The notes under the pieces were generated by a model, which was given only the letters and a program-made list of their open reading frames with translations, had not been told where the DNA came from and made no database searches. 5,933 nt of DNA from contig CAMWGZ010000075.1 in NCBI GenBank assembly GCA_947173915.1, positions 1 through 5,933 of the forward strand. Reading direction: 5' to 3'. This stretch comes from an uncultured Alistipes sp. (GTDB lineage Bacteria > Bacteroidota > Bacteroidia > Bacteroidales > Rikenellaceae). Of the stretch, positions 1 to 5,724 are shown piece after piece (within the stretch, counting starts at the first letter, position 1; each line of letters opens with the position of its first letter). The translations under genes and the position numbers were made by a program.

Positions 1-1329
1 ACAGGGATAGGCTCCCAGACGCATCGTGCCGCCCTTGGCCGTCACGCCCTTCTGCTCCTCCATCAGGTCGATTACCGGATGCTTGGTCGTGGGATCCATC
101 TCGGCCGAGGTGGCATCCTCGATCCCCAGCACGTTGCGTGCGAACTCGATGACGGCGCACTGCATGCCCAGACAGATGCCCAGGAAGGGAATGCCCTGCG
201 TACGGGCGAAGCGCACCGCCTCGATCTTGCCCTCGATGCCGCGGTTGCCGAATCCGGGTGCCACCAGAATACCCGCCATCCGGCCGAGCTGTTCGGCCAC
301 ATTCTCGCGGTCGAGCTTCTCCGAATTGACGTAGTGGAGCTTGACCTTGCAGTCGTTGGCCGCACCGGCATGGATGAACGACTCGCAGATCGACTTGTAG
401 GCATCGGGCAGTTCGGTGTATTTGCCCACCAGCGCCATGTCGATCGTGCGGCTCGGATGCTTTACCTTATCGACGAACGCCTGCAGCGTGCTCAGGTCGG
501 GCTCCTGCTCGGAGGGCAGGTCGAGCTTGTCGAGCACCACCTCGTCGAGATGCTGCCGGTGCATGACCAGCGGCACCTCGTAGATCGTCGGCACGTCGAT
601 CGATTCCATCACGGCGTTGGGATCGACGTTGCAGAAGAGCGCCACCTTGCGCTTGAGGTCCGACGAGAGCGGATGCTCGGTGCGCAGCACCAGAATATCG
701 GGCTGCAGACCGTTCTCGAGCAGCGTCTTGACCGAGTGCTGCGTCGGTTTGGTCTTCAGCTCGCCCGAGGCGGCCAGGTAGGGAATGAGCGTCAGGTGGA
801 CCAGCGCCGTGTTGCGTGCGCCGAGCTGGTAGCGCAGCTGGCGCACCGACTCGATGAAGGGCAGCGACTCGATGTCGCCCACCGTGCCGCCGATCTCGGT
901 AATGATCACGTCGAACTCCTTGCGCTGGGCCAGCAGCTGGATGCTGCGCTTGATCTCGTCGGTAATATGGGGGATGACCTGCACGGTCTTGCCCAGGTAT
1001 TCGCCCTTGCGCTCCTTGTCGATCACGCACTGGTAGATCTTGCCCGTGGTCACGTTGTTGGCGTGGCTGGTCGTGATCGAGGCGAAGCGCTCGTAGTGGC
1101 CCAGGTCGAGGTCGGTCTCCGCACCGTCCTCGGTCACGTAGCACTCGCCGTGCTCGTAGGGGTTGAGCGTTCCGGGGTCGATGTTGATGTAGGGGTCGAG
1201 CTTCTGGATCGTAACCGAGTAGCCGCGCGCCTGCAACAGCCGCGCGATCGACGCGGAGATGATGCCTTTGCCGAGCGACGAAGCCACGCCGCCGGTAACG
1301 AAGATGTACTTGGGTTTGCTGAGTTTCAT
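1..1329 (-). CDS. pyrG: CTP synthase (glutamine hydrolysing), 3' end beyond window
   Basis: Makes CTP from UTP, ATP and glutamine in the cytoplasm, the last step of pyrimidine nucleotide synthesis. The frame is open for 443 codons from the ATG at 1329 to the window edge; the family is usually about 535-550 residues, so roughly the last 90-100 are missing. The synthetase domain (about 1-275) shows the P-loop-like [11 protein letters not shown] at 13-23, [12 protein letters not shown] at 43-54, the [11 protein letters not shown] block at 71-81 (Asp73 a likely Mg ligand) and [11 protein letters not shown] at 145-155. The class I glutamine amidotransferase domain starts near 298 ([13 protein letters not shown]), with the oxyanion-loop sequence PGFGNRG at 358-364 and the nucleophile Cys386 in GICLGMQ. 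The His/Glu of the triad would lie in the missing part. The start is supported by the family N-terminus beginning a few residues before the P-loop. It lies 192 bp downstream of the DUF349 gene on the same strand, with a strong hairpin between, so separate transcription is likely. Identification is near certain. Confidence 0.98.
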   Translation of the reverse strand, partial: MKLSKPKYIFVTGGVASSLGKGIISASIARLLQARGYSVTIQKLDPYINIDPGTLNPYEHGECYVTEDGAETDLDLGHYERFASITTSHANNVTTGKIYQCVIDKERKGEYLGKTVQVIPHITDEIKRSIQLLAQRKEFDVIITEIGGTVGDIESLPFIESVRQLRYQLGARNTALVHLTLIPYLAASGELKTKPTQHSVKTLLENGLQPDILVLRTEHPLSSDLKRKVALFCNVDPNAVMESIDVPTIYEVPLVMHRQHLDEVVLDKLDLPSEQEPDLSTLQAFVDKVKHPSRTIDMALVGKYTELPDAYKSICESFIHAGAANDCKVKLHYVNSEKLDRENVAEQLGRMAGILVAPGFGNRGIEGKIEAVRFARTQGIPFLGICLGMQCAVIEFARNVLGIEDATSAEMDPTTKHPVIDLMEEQKGVTAKGGTMRLGAYPC

Positions 1330-1331
1330 TA

Positions 1332-1350
1332 TCGTATGTTTTTTCGTATG
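1332..1350 (-). repeat. Tandem 7-bp direct repeat just upstream of pyrG
   Basis: TCGTATG occurs at 1332-1338 and again at 1344-1350 (12-bp period, T-run between). On the minus strand this reads CATACGA, an A-rich spacer, CATACGA, ending about 3 nt before the pyrG ATG. A related CCGTAT lies at 1375-1380. The repeats are directly visible; any role in translation initiation or regulation of pyrG is only a guess. Confidence 0.4.
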
Positions 1351-1406
1351 CTGTGAATGTTTCATTCCATTTGTCCGTATCGGCTTCGAACGCGCGGCCC
1401 CCTTAT

Positions 1407-1426
1407 CTGCGGGCCTTGCCCCGCAG
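1407..1426 (-). other. Short GC-rich hairpin in the region upstream of pyrG
   Basis: CTGCGGG (1407-1413) pairs perfectly with CCCGCAG (1420-1426) around a 6-nt loop. It lies about 80 nt upstream of the pyrG start. No T-run follows on either strand, so it is not a standard intrinsic terminator. It may be part of the pyrG leader or only a leftover structure of the spacer. Confidence 0.35.
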
Positions 1427-1456
1427 TGCCGGAGAAGCCTCATCCGCGCCCGCACA

Positions 1457-1484
1457 CGGTTTCGGCCGCCGAGGTACCGAACCG
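1457..1484 (-). other. Second imperfect hairpin abutting the DUF349 terminator-like stem
   Basis: CGGTTTCGG (1457-1465) pairs with CCGAACCG (1477-1484), giving eight base pairs with one bulged base and an 11-nt loop. It begins exactly where the 13-bp stem at 1485-1515 ends, so on the minus-strand transcript the two helices would stand next to each other. It may support 3'-end formation of the DUF349 transcript; that is inference. Confidence 0.35.
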
Positions 1485-1515
1485 CGACCGGAGGCTGAAC
1501 GACAGCCTCCGGTCG
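1485..1515 (-). terminator. 13-bp perfect hairpin after the DUF349 gene, likely transcript 3' end
   Basis: CGACCGGAGGCTG (1485-1497) and CAGCCTCCGGTCG (1503-1515) are perfect reverse complements around a 5-nt loop. On the minus strand the stem starts 6 nt after the DUF349 stop codon (1524-1522), the expected place for a terminator or an RNA-stabilising 3' hairpin. No T-run follows on the minus strand (sequence past the stem is GC-rich), so a textbook intrinsic terminator is not complete. The structure is certain; the terminator role is likely but not proven. Confidence 0.6.
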
Positions 1516-1521
1516 GCGGAA

Positions 1522-3486
1522 CTACTCGCGGTTTTCGCGGTCAATGATCCGCACCTTCTCGATCGTGGCGCGCAGCTCTTCGCGCGCCCGTTCGATCTTG
1601 TTCCTTACCTCGGCCACCATCGCCTCGGCGTTTTTCGAGCGGGAGAAGAAGCCCACGTTGTTCTCCAGCAGGGCGATCTCCTGTTCGAGCTGGCGCACGC
1701 GGCCGGCGAGTCTGTCGCGCTCCGTGCGCAGCCGCTTCTCGCCCGAAGCCTTGAGCGTCGAAACCTTCTCGCGGAAACGGCCCATCGAGCGGTCGCGCTG
1801 CGTTCCCCGGAGCGTCTCGAACATTTTATCGACAAGCTCCTTGTATCTCTTCTGGAGCGCCTCCTTGCGCTTGATGGGCACGAAACCGATCTCGCTCCAG
1901 CGGCGCTGGAACTCCTTGATCGCCTCGAAACCGCCCGCCTCGATGTCGGCGGCGGCCATCTCTTCGAGCAGCGCCTCCTTGCGGCCGAGGTTCTCGCCGT
2001 AGCGGCCATCGACCTCGGCGAAATGGGCGGCCTTTCGCTCGAAGAAAGCATCGCAGGCCGCACGGAACCGCTTCCAGATCTGATCGGAATAGCGGCGCGA
2101 CACGGCTCCCGTCTGCTTCCACTGCGCCTGCAGGGCGATCAGCTCGTCGGTGGCCTTCTTCCACTCCTCGCTCCCGCGCAGCGCCTCGGCCGCCTCGCAG
2201 AGTTCGGTCTTGCGCCGCAGGTTCTCCTCCATCTCCCCCTTGAGGCCGGCGTAAAACGCACGCTTGGCCTCGAAGAAGCGGTCGCAAGCATTCCGGAACC
2301 GCTCGTAGATGGCGTTGTTGTCCTTCTTGGGTGCGAACCCGACGGTCTTCCACTCCTTCTGAATCTCGAAAAGCGTCTCGCTGGCCTTGTTCCAGTCGCG
2401 ACGTGTCGCGGGCACCCGCTCCAGCAGCGCCTCCGCCTTGACGCAGAGGGCGCTCTTAAGCTCCAGGTTGTGCTGCTGCTCCCGCTTGATGCCCTCGAAA
2501 TACTCCTGGTGTCTGCGGTTGATCCGGCTCGAAGCCTCCTTGAACCGCTCCCACAACACCTCTTTATATTCATTGGAGACAGGTCCCGTCTCCCGCCACT
2601 GGTCGTGCAGCTTCTGCAACTTGCGGAAGGCCTCGACCACCGAGGTCTCCTCCTCCAGCGCCTCGGCCGCACGGCACAGCGCCTCCTTGCATTCGCAGTT
2701 CTTCTTCAGGTCCAGATCGCGCAGCTCCTTGTTGATCTTCACGAAGTCGTAGAACTTCTCGACCTGCAGGTTGTAGTTCTCCCACAGATCCTTCACATGC
2801 TGCTGCGGCACCGCCCCGATCTCCTTCCAGCGGCGCTGCAACTCGCGGAACTTCTCGAAGGTGTGGTCGAGCGTCTCGTCGGAGGCGGTCAGCTCCTTGA
2901 GCTCCTCCACGACGGCGAGCTTCGCCCGCAGGTTCTCCTCCTTGAGCGCATCCTGCGCCCCGATGAACTCATCGCGCAGGCGGCGGTACTCGCGGAAAAG
3001 GTCCTTGAAACGCAACTCCGAGGCATCGACCCCGGAATCCGTCCCAACACCTTCGCCGTCGCCCTGCGGCACGGCGCGGCGCGCCGCTTCGGTCTCCGCG
3101 CGACGCAGTTTGTAAAAGGCTATCTTGAGCGCCTCGACCTCCCCGCGCAGCGTCTGCACGGGACGTTCGGCAAGCATCCGGGCGAAAATCGAGAGCAGCT
3201 CCTCCTTGGACTTGCCGTTCAACTCCTCCCCGGCGCTCCGCCCGGCGGCACACTCCTCCTCGGCAGACTCCTCGCCCAGCTCCAGCCCCGCGTTGCGGGC
3301 ATCCAGCGCAGCATCCTCATCGGCGAAATCCACCGCCGCCGCGGTCGTTTCCGCCCCGGCGGATTCGGGATCCGACGATGCGGCATCCGCCGCCTCTTTC
3401 GCAACGGATTCGGAGATATTCTGCACATCCTCAGCGGCGCTGAGACGTTCCTCGGGAACGGAGAGATTGGGATTTTCAGTAGCCAT
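1522..3486 (-). CDS. DUF349 protein with five tandem repeats
   Basis: A 654-residue, highly charged, mostly helical protein with no signal peptide or membrane segment, so probably cytoplasmic. Residues 1-95 are acidic, Ala/Glu/Asp-rich and look disordered. Five DUF349 repeats follow, each marked by a W-x-x-x/T-G-x-x-P/S core: Trp220 (RRWKEIGAVP), Trp297 (QWRETGPVS), Trp379 (EWKTVGFAP), Trp456 (QWKQTGAVS) and Trp530 (RWSEIGFVP), spaced 77, 82, 77 and 74 residues. Each core follows a helix of the type NLxxKxxLCxxAEAL and precedes one like YERFRNACDRFFE. Residues about 583-650 form a Lys/Arg/Glu-rich predicted coiled coil ending at the C-terminus. The family is described as carrying up to five repeats, and its biochemical role is not established, so I assign none. 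The ATG at 3486 is preferred over an in-frame TTG at 3495: it leaves a normal AT-rich leader behind a good promoter. The gene is divergent from the response regulator and upstream of pyrG. A 728-codon frame on the opposite strand is a shadow of this gene. Confidence 0.93.
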   Translation of the reverse strand: MATENPNLSVPEERLSAAEDVQNISESVAKEAADAASSDPESAGAETTAAAVDFADEDAALDARNAGLELGEESAEEECAAGRSAGEELNGKSKEELLSIFARMLAERPVQTLRGEVEALKIAFYKLRRAETEAARRAVPQGDGEGVGTDSGVDASELRFKDLFREYRRLRDEFIGAQDALKEENLRAKLAVVEELKELTASDETLDHTFEKFRELQRRWKEIGAVPQQHVKDLWENYNLQVEKFYDFVKINKELRDLDLKKNCECKEALCRAAEALEEETSVVEAFRKLQKLHDQWRETGPVSNEYKEVLWERFKEASSRINRRHQEYFEGIKREQQHNLELKSALCVKAEALLERVPATRRDWNKASETLFEIQKEWKTVGFAPKKDNNAIYERFRNACDRFFEAKRAFYAGLKGEMEENLRRKTELCEAAEALRGSEEWKKATDELIALQAQWKQTGAVSRRYSDQIWKRFRAACDAFFERKAAHFAEVDGRYGENLGRKEALLEEMAAADIEAGGFEAIKEFQRRWSEIGFVPIKRKEALQKRYKELVDKMFETLRGTQRDRSMGRFREKVSTLKASGEKRLRTERDRLAGRVRQLEQEIALLENNVGFFSRSKNAEAMVAEVRNKIERAREELRATIEKVRIIDRENRE

Positions 3487-3534
3487 CTTTCTCAAATTTT
3501 AATATTGCCTTTTCGCAATTACATAGAAACCTTG

Positions 3535-3565
3535 CAAATATAACCATTTTTCCCGGCGCGACACA
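3535..3565 (-). promoter_or_regulatory. Bacteroidota-type promoter for the DUF349 gene
   Basis: Read on the minus strand, TATATTTG (3542-3535) matches the Bacteroidota -7 consensus TAnnTTTG exactly. TGTG (3565-3562) sits 19 nt upstream and matches three of four bases of the -33 box TTTG at the expected 19-21-nt spacing. Transcription would start near 3529, giving a leader of about 40 nt, AT-rich and without a Shine-Dalgarno site. Confidence 0.65.
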
Positions 3566-3585
3566 GGTTTTGCCGAAAATTTAGC

Positions 3586-3593
3586 TATCTTCG
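3586..3593 (+). promoter_or_regulatory. Possible -7 element for the response regulator gene
   Basis: TATCTTCG differs from the TAnnTTTG consensus at one fixed base and lies 19 nt before the ATG, implying a very short leader. No TTTG is found at 19-21 nt upstream; the nearest (3569-3572) is only 13 nt away. It is therefore a weak candidate, perhaps activator-dependent. It lies within the 126-bp divergent region shared with the DUF349 promoter. Confidence 0.35.
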
Positions 3594-3612
3594 CAAAAAA
3601 CCCCGCACGCCC

Positions 3613-4266
3613 ATGAGCCACCGCATCCTGCTGATCGACGACGAAGACGACATCCTGGAGTTCATCCGCTACAACCTCCTCAAGGCGGGCTACGAGGTAC
3701 ACACCGCCTCCGACGGCGCGGAGGGGCTGCGCCTCGCGGCGCTGCACCGCCCCCACCTGATCCTGCTCGACGTGATGATGCCCGTGATGGACGGCATCGA
3801 GACCTGCCGCGCGCTGAGGGCCGACCCGACGCTTCGCGACACGATGGTCGTCTTCCTTTCGGCCCTCGGCGAAGAGCACCACCAGATCGCCGGCTTCGGA
3901 GCCGGTGCCGACGACTACATCGCCAAACCGATCAAACTGGGCGTGCTGATGAGCCGCATCCGCGCCATACTCAAGCGCATCGACGCGGAGCAGGACACCC
4001 CCCTGAAGATCGACTTCGAGAGCCACACGGTCCTGCGCGACGGCCAGCGGATCGTACTCCCCCGCAAGGAGTTCGCCCTGCTCGCCCTGCTCGCCTCGGC
4101 CCCCGACCGGCTCTTCTCGCGCGAGGAGATCTACGCCGCCGTCTGGGGCAGCGGAGTGGTGGTCGGCGACCGCACGATCGACGTGCACATCCGCAAGTTG
4201 CGGCAGAAAATCGGCGACGGACACATCGTTACCGTCAAGGGAATGGGATACAAATACGAAAAATAA
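3613..4266 (+). CDS. OmpR/PhoB-family response regulator, no adjacent kinase
   Basis: A 217-residue two-component response regulator: a receiver domain followed by a winged-helix DNA-binding domain, acting as a cytoplasmic transcription factor when phosphorylated. The receiver (about 3-118) has the acidic pocket Asp9/Asp10, phospho-acceptor Asp53 in LLDVMMP, switch residue Ser83, Tyr102 and the conserved Lys105-Pro106. The effector domain (about 123-217) has KEFALLALLAS (first helix), recognition helix TIDVHIRKLRQKIG (188-201) and the terminal wing TVKGMGYKYE (207-216), all typical of the OmpR/PhoB family. Length is normal. In Bacteroidota, proteins of this form include RprY-like regulators, but I cannot assign that orthology from sequence alone. 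No histidine kinase gene follows: the next 231 bp are a spacer leading to ackA. Its divergence from the DUF349 gene makes that gene a candidate target, by inference only. The ATG at 3613 gives exactly the canonical receiver N-terminus (HRILLIDDEDD). Confidence 0.95.
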   Translation: MSHRILLIDDEDDILEFIRYNLLKAGYEVHTASDGAEGLRLAALHRPHLILLDVMMPVMDGIETCRALRADPTLRDTMVVFLSALGEEHHQIAGFGAGADDYIAKPIKLGVLMSRIRAILKRIDAEQDTPLKIDFESHTVLRDGQRIVLPRKEFALLALLASAPDRLFSREEIYAAVWGSGVVVGDRTIDVHIRKLRQKIGDGHIVTVKGMGYKYEK

Positions 4267-4333
4267 ACACGGAACCGGAAAAATTTATCACAGAAATAGA
4301 TGAAAATCTTACGATCCGTAACCAAATTTTGCC

Positions 4334-4341
4334 TAAATTTG
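4334..4341 (+). promoter_or_regulatory. ackA: Bacteroidota -7 promoter element upstream of ackA and the small ORF
   Basis: TAAATTTG matches the TAnnTTTG consensus exactly. The -33 position is poor: TTAC at 4309-4312, with a 21-nt spacer, matches only two bases of TTTG. A start near 4348 would give a leader of about 26 nt for the small ORF at 4374 and about 150 nt for ackA. It is the only good -7 match I see in the 231-bp gap, so it probably drives the ackA operon. Confidence 0.5.
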
Positions 4342-4373
4342 CCGCGTTTTAAACGACGACACCCCTTGCAGGC

Positions 4374-4487
4374 ATGATCCACGAATTTCTCGCCGTCGGA
4401 ACGGGCGGCGCGCCGGACTGCATATCGAGGTATCCGGCGGCCGACGCGCCCTGTACGGAAAAGACGAAACGAAACTTAACAAAATAA
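4374..4487 (+). pseudogene. Probable crcB (fluoride channel) N-terminal remnant, or an ackA leader ORF
   Basis: An ATG-to-TAA frame of 37 codons, too short for usual gene calling. Its N-terminus, MIHEFLAVGTGGAPDCISRY, resembles the start of CrcB/Fluc fluoride exporters, which begin with a short hydrophobic stretch, V-G-x-G-G-x-x-G and then R-[Y/W/F] four residues later. The two glycines and the Arg-Tyr are at the correct spacing, but the second glycine of GGxxG is Asp, and similarity stops after residue 17. A real CrcB has about 120-130 residues and four membrane helices; here the frame becomes polar (TEKTKRNLTK) and ends 10 nt before ackA. The segment is as GC-rich as coding DNA while its flanks are AT-rich, which supports a former gene. 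I read it as a deletion remnant. Alternatives are a translated leader peptide coupled to ackA, or chance similarity. Confidence 0.4.
4411..4439 (+). other. Inverted repeat in the ackA leader
   Basis: CGCCGGA (4411-4417) pairs with TCCGGCG (4433-4439) around a 15-nt loop, inside the small ORF and about 60 nt before the ackA start. No T-run follows, so it is not a terminator. It could affect leader folding, but GC-rich DNA yields such stems readily. Confidence 0.3.
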
Positions 4488-4497
4488 ACTCACGACA

Positions 4498-5703
4498 ATG
4501 GTTATCTTAGTACTCAACTGCGGCAGCTCCTCGATCAAATACCAGGTGATCGACATGGAGTCCGGCTCCAGCAAGCTGCTGGCCAAAGGTCTGGTCGAGC
4601 GCATCGGTCTTCCCGAGGGCGACCTGACCCACAAACCCGAAGGCAAGGAGAAATTCGAACTGCACCGCCCCATTCCCGACCACACGACGGGCATCAGCCT
4701 GGTGCTGGAGGCGCTGACCGACCCCGCGCACGGCGTGATCCGTTCGCTCGACGAAGTCAAGGCCGTCGGCCACCGCGTGGCGCACGGCGGCGAGTTCTTC
4801 CCCGAGAGCTGCCTGGTCACGGAGGATGCCAAGGAGAAGATCCGCTCGCTCTTCCAGATCGCCCCGCTGCACAACCCGGCCAACCTGGAGGGCATCCTCT
4901 CGATCGAGAAGGTGCTGCCGGGCGTTCCGCAGGTGGCGGTGTTCGACACCTCGTTCCACCAGACGCTGCCCGCCACCAACTACATGTACGCCCTGCCCTA
5001 CGAGTACTACACCAAGTACGGCATCCGCAAGTACGGCTTCCACGGCACGAGCCATAAGTTCGTCGCCCGCGAAGGTGCCAAGCTGGCCGGTCTGGATCTC
5101 GAAAAATCGAAGATCATCACCTGCCACATCGGCAACGGCGGTTCGGTCACGGCGGTGCTCGACGGCAAGTCGTTCGACACGTCGATGGGCTTCTCGCCGG
5201 TCGATGGCCTGATGATGGGCACCCGCTGCGGCAACGTCGATCCCAGCGCCGTGACCTTCATCGGCGCGAAGGAGGGCATGAGCTACGAGCAGCTCGACTC
5301 GATGCTCAACAAGCAGTCGGGCGTATTCGGCGTATCGGGCGTGTCGAGCGACATGCGCGACATCGACAAGGCCTACGCCGAAGGCAATCCCCGCGCGATC
5401 CTGGCCCGCGACATGTATATCCGCCGCATCAAGAAGTTCATCGGCGAATACGCAGCCGAGATGGGCGGTGTCGATCTGATCGTCTTCACGGGCGGCGTGG
5501 GCGAAAATTCGCCCGAGACTCGGCTGGAGGTATGCAGCGGCCTGGAGTTCATGGGCGTGCGCTTCGACGAGAAGACCAACGACGGCCTGCGCGGCCGGGA
5601 CACGATCCTCTCGACTCCCGATTCGCGCGTCAAGGTGGCCGTGATCGCCACCAACGAGGAGCTGGTCATCGCCACCGACACCTACGAAATCGTTAATAAA
5701 TAA
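4498..5703 (+). CDS. ackA: Acetate kinase
   Basis: Reversibly transfers phosphate from acetyl-phosphate to ADP, giving acetate and ATP by substrate-level phosphorylation in the cytoplasm. At 401 residues it has the normal length for the ASKHA-fold acetokinase family. Visible motifs: LVLNCGSSSIKYQ at 4-16 with Asn7; GHRVAHGG with Arg93; FDTSFH with Asp150; YGFHGTSH with His182; HIGNGGS at 210-216 (phosphate-binding loop); MGTRCGNVDP with Arg243; TGGVGENS at 331-338 (adenosine region); and TNEE at 385-388 near the C-terminus. All residues known to be needed for catalysis in the Methanosarcina enzyme have counterparts, offset by about two. The YGFHGTSH motif and length separate it from butyrate kinases (about 355 residues). 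The start gives the canonical N-terminus; the leader is A-rich with no Shine-Dalgarno, normal for Bacteroidota. The acyltransferase gene begins 21 bp after the stop, so the two are almost surely one operon. Confidence 0.97.
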   Translation: MVILVLNCGSSSIKYQVIDMESGSSKLLAKGLVERIGLPEGDLTHKPEGKEKFELHRPIPDHTTGISLVLEALTDPAHGVIRSLDEVKAVGHRVAHGGEFFPESCLVTEDAKEKIRSLFQIAPLHNPANLEGILSIEKVLPGVPQVAVFDTSFHQTLPATNYMYALPYEYYTKYGIRKYGFHGTSHKFVAREGAKLAGLDLEKSKIITCHIGNGGSVTAVLDGKSFDTSMGFSPVDGLMMGTRCGNVDPSAVTFIGAKEGMSYEQLDSMLNKQSGVFGVSGVSSDMRDIDKAYAEGNPRAILARDMYIRRIKKFIGEYAAEMGGVDLIVFTGGVGENSPETRLEVCSGLEFMGVRFDEKTNDGLRGRDTILSTPDSRVKVAVIATNEELVIATDTYEIVNK

Positions 5704-5724
5704 AAACCTTAAAAATTTATCCCC

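Noticed and set aside
79..1356. A 425-codon plus-strand frame opposite pyrG
   Set aside because: pyrG on the minus strand carries every CTP synthase motif. The antisense translation is rich in His/Arg/Leu/Val with no recognisable domain.
3487..3495. Upstream TTG start for the DUF349 gene adding three residues
   Set aside because: The ATG at 3486 is a stronger start and the three extra residues add no family similarity.
1357..3543. A 728-codon open frame on the plus strand
   Set aside because: It lies opposite the DUF349 gene, whose five repeats and motifs are clear. The long antisense frame follows from strong GC bias at third codon positions, and its translation shows only Leu/Arg-rich low-complexity sequence.
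3569..3593. Full -33/-7 promoter for the response regulator using TTTG at 3569-3572
   Set aside because: The spacer to TATCTTCG is 13 nt, well short of the usual 19-21 nt, so only the -7 element was listed, at low confidence.
3499..4224. A 241-codon minus-strand frame opposite the response regulator
   Set aside because: The plus-strand regulator has intact receiver and winged-helix motifs; the antisense product is an uninformative shadow.
4267..4333. Terminator after the response regulator
   Set aside because: The only pairing I see is a 5-bp ACGGA/TCCGT match about 40 nt apart, too weak to call.
4267..4373. Fluoride (crcB-motif) riboswitch ahead of the crcB-like remnant
   Set aside because: The stretch is AT-rich and I could not find the conserved riboswitch core or its pseudoknot pairing; a proper covariance-model search would settle it.
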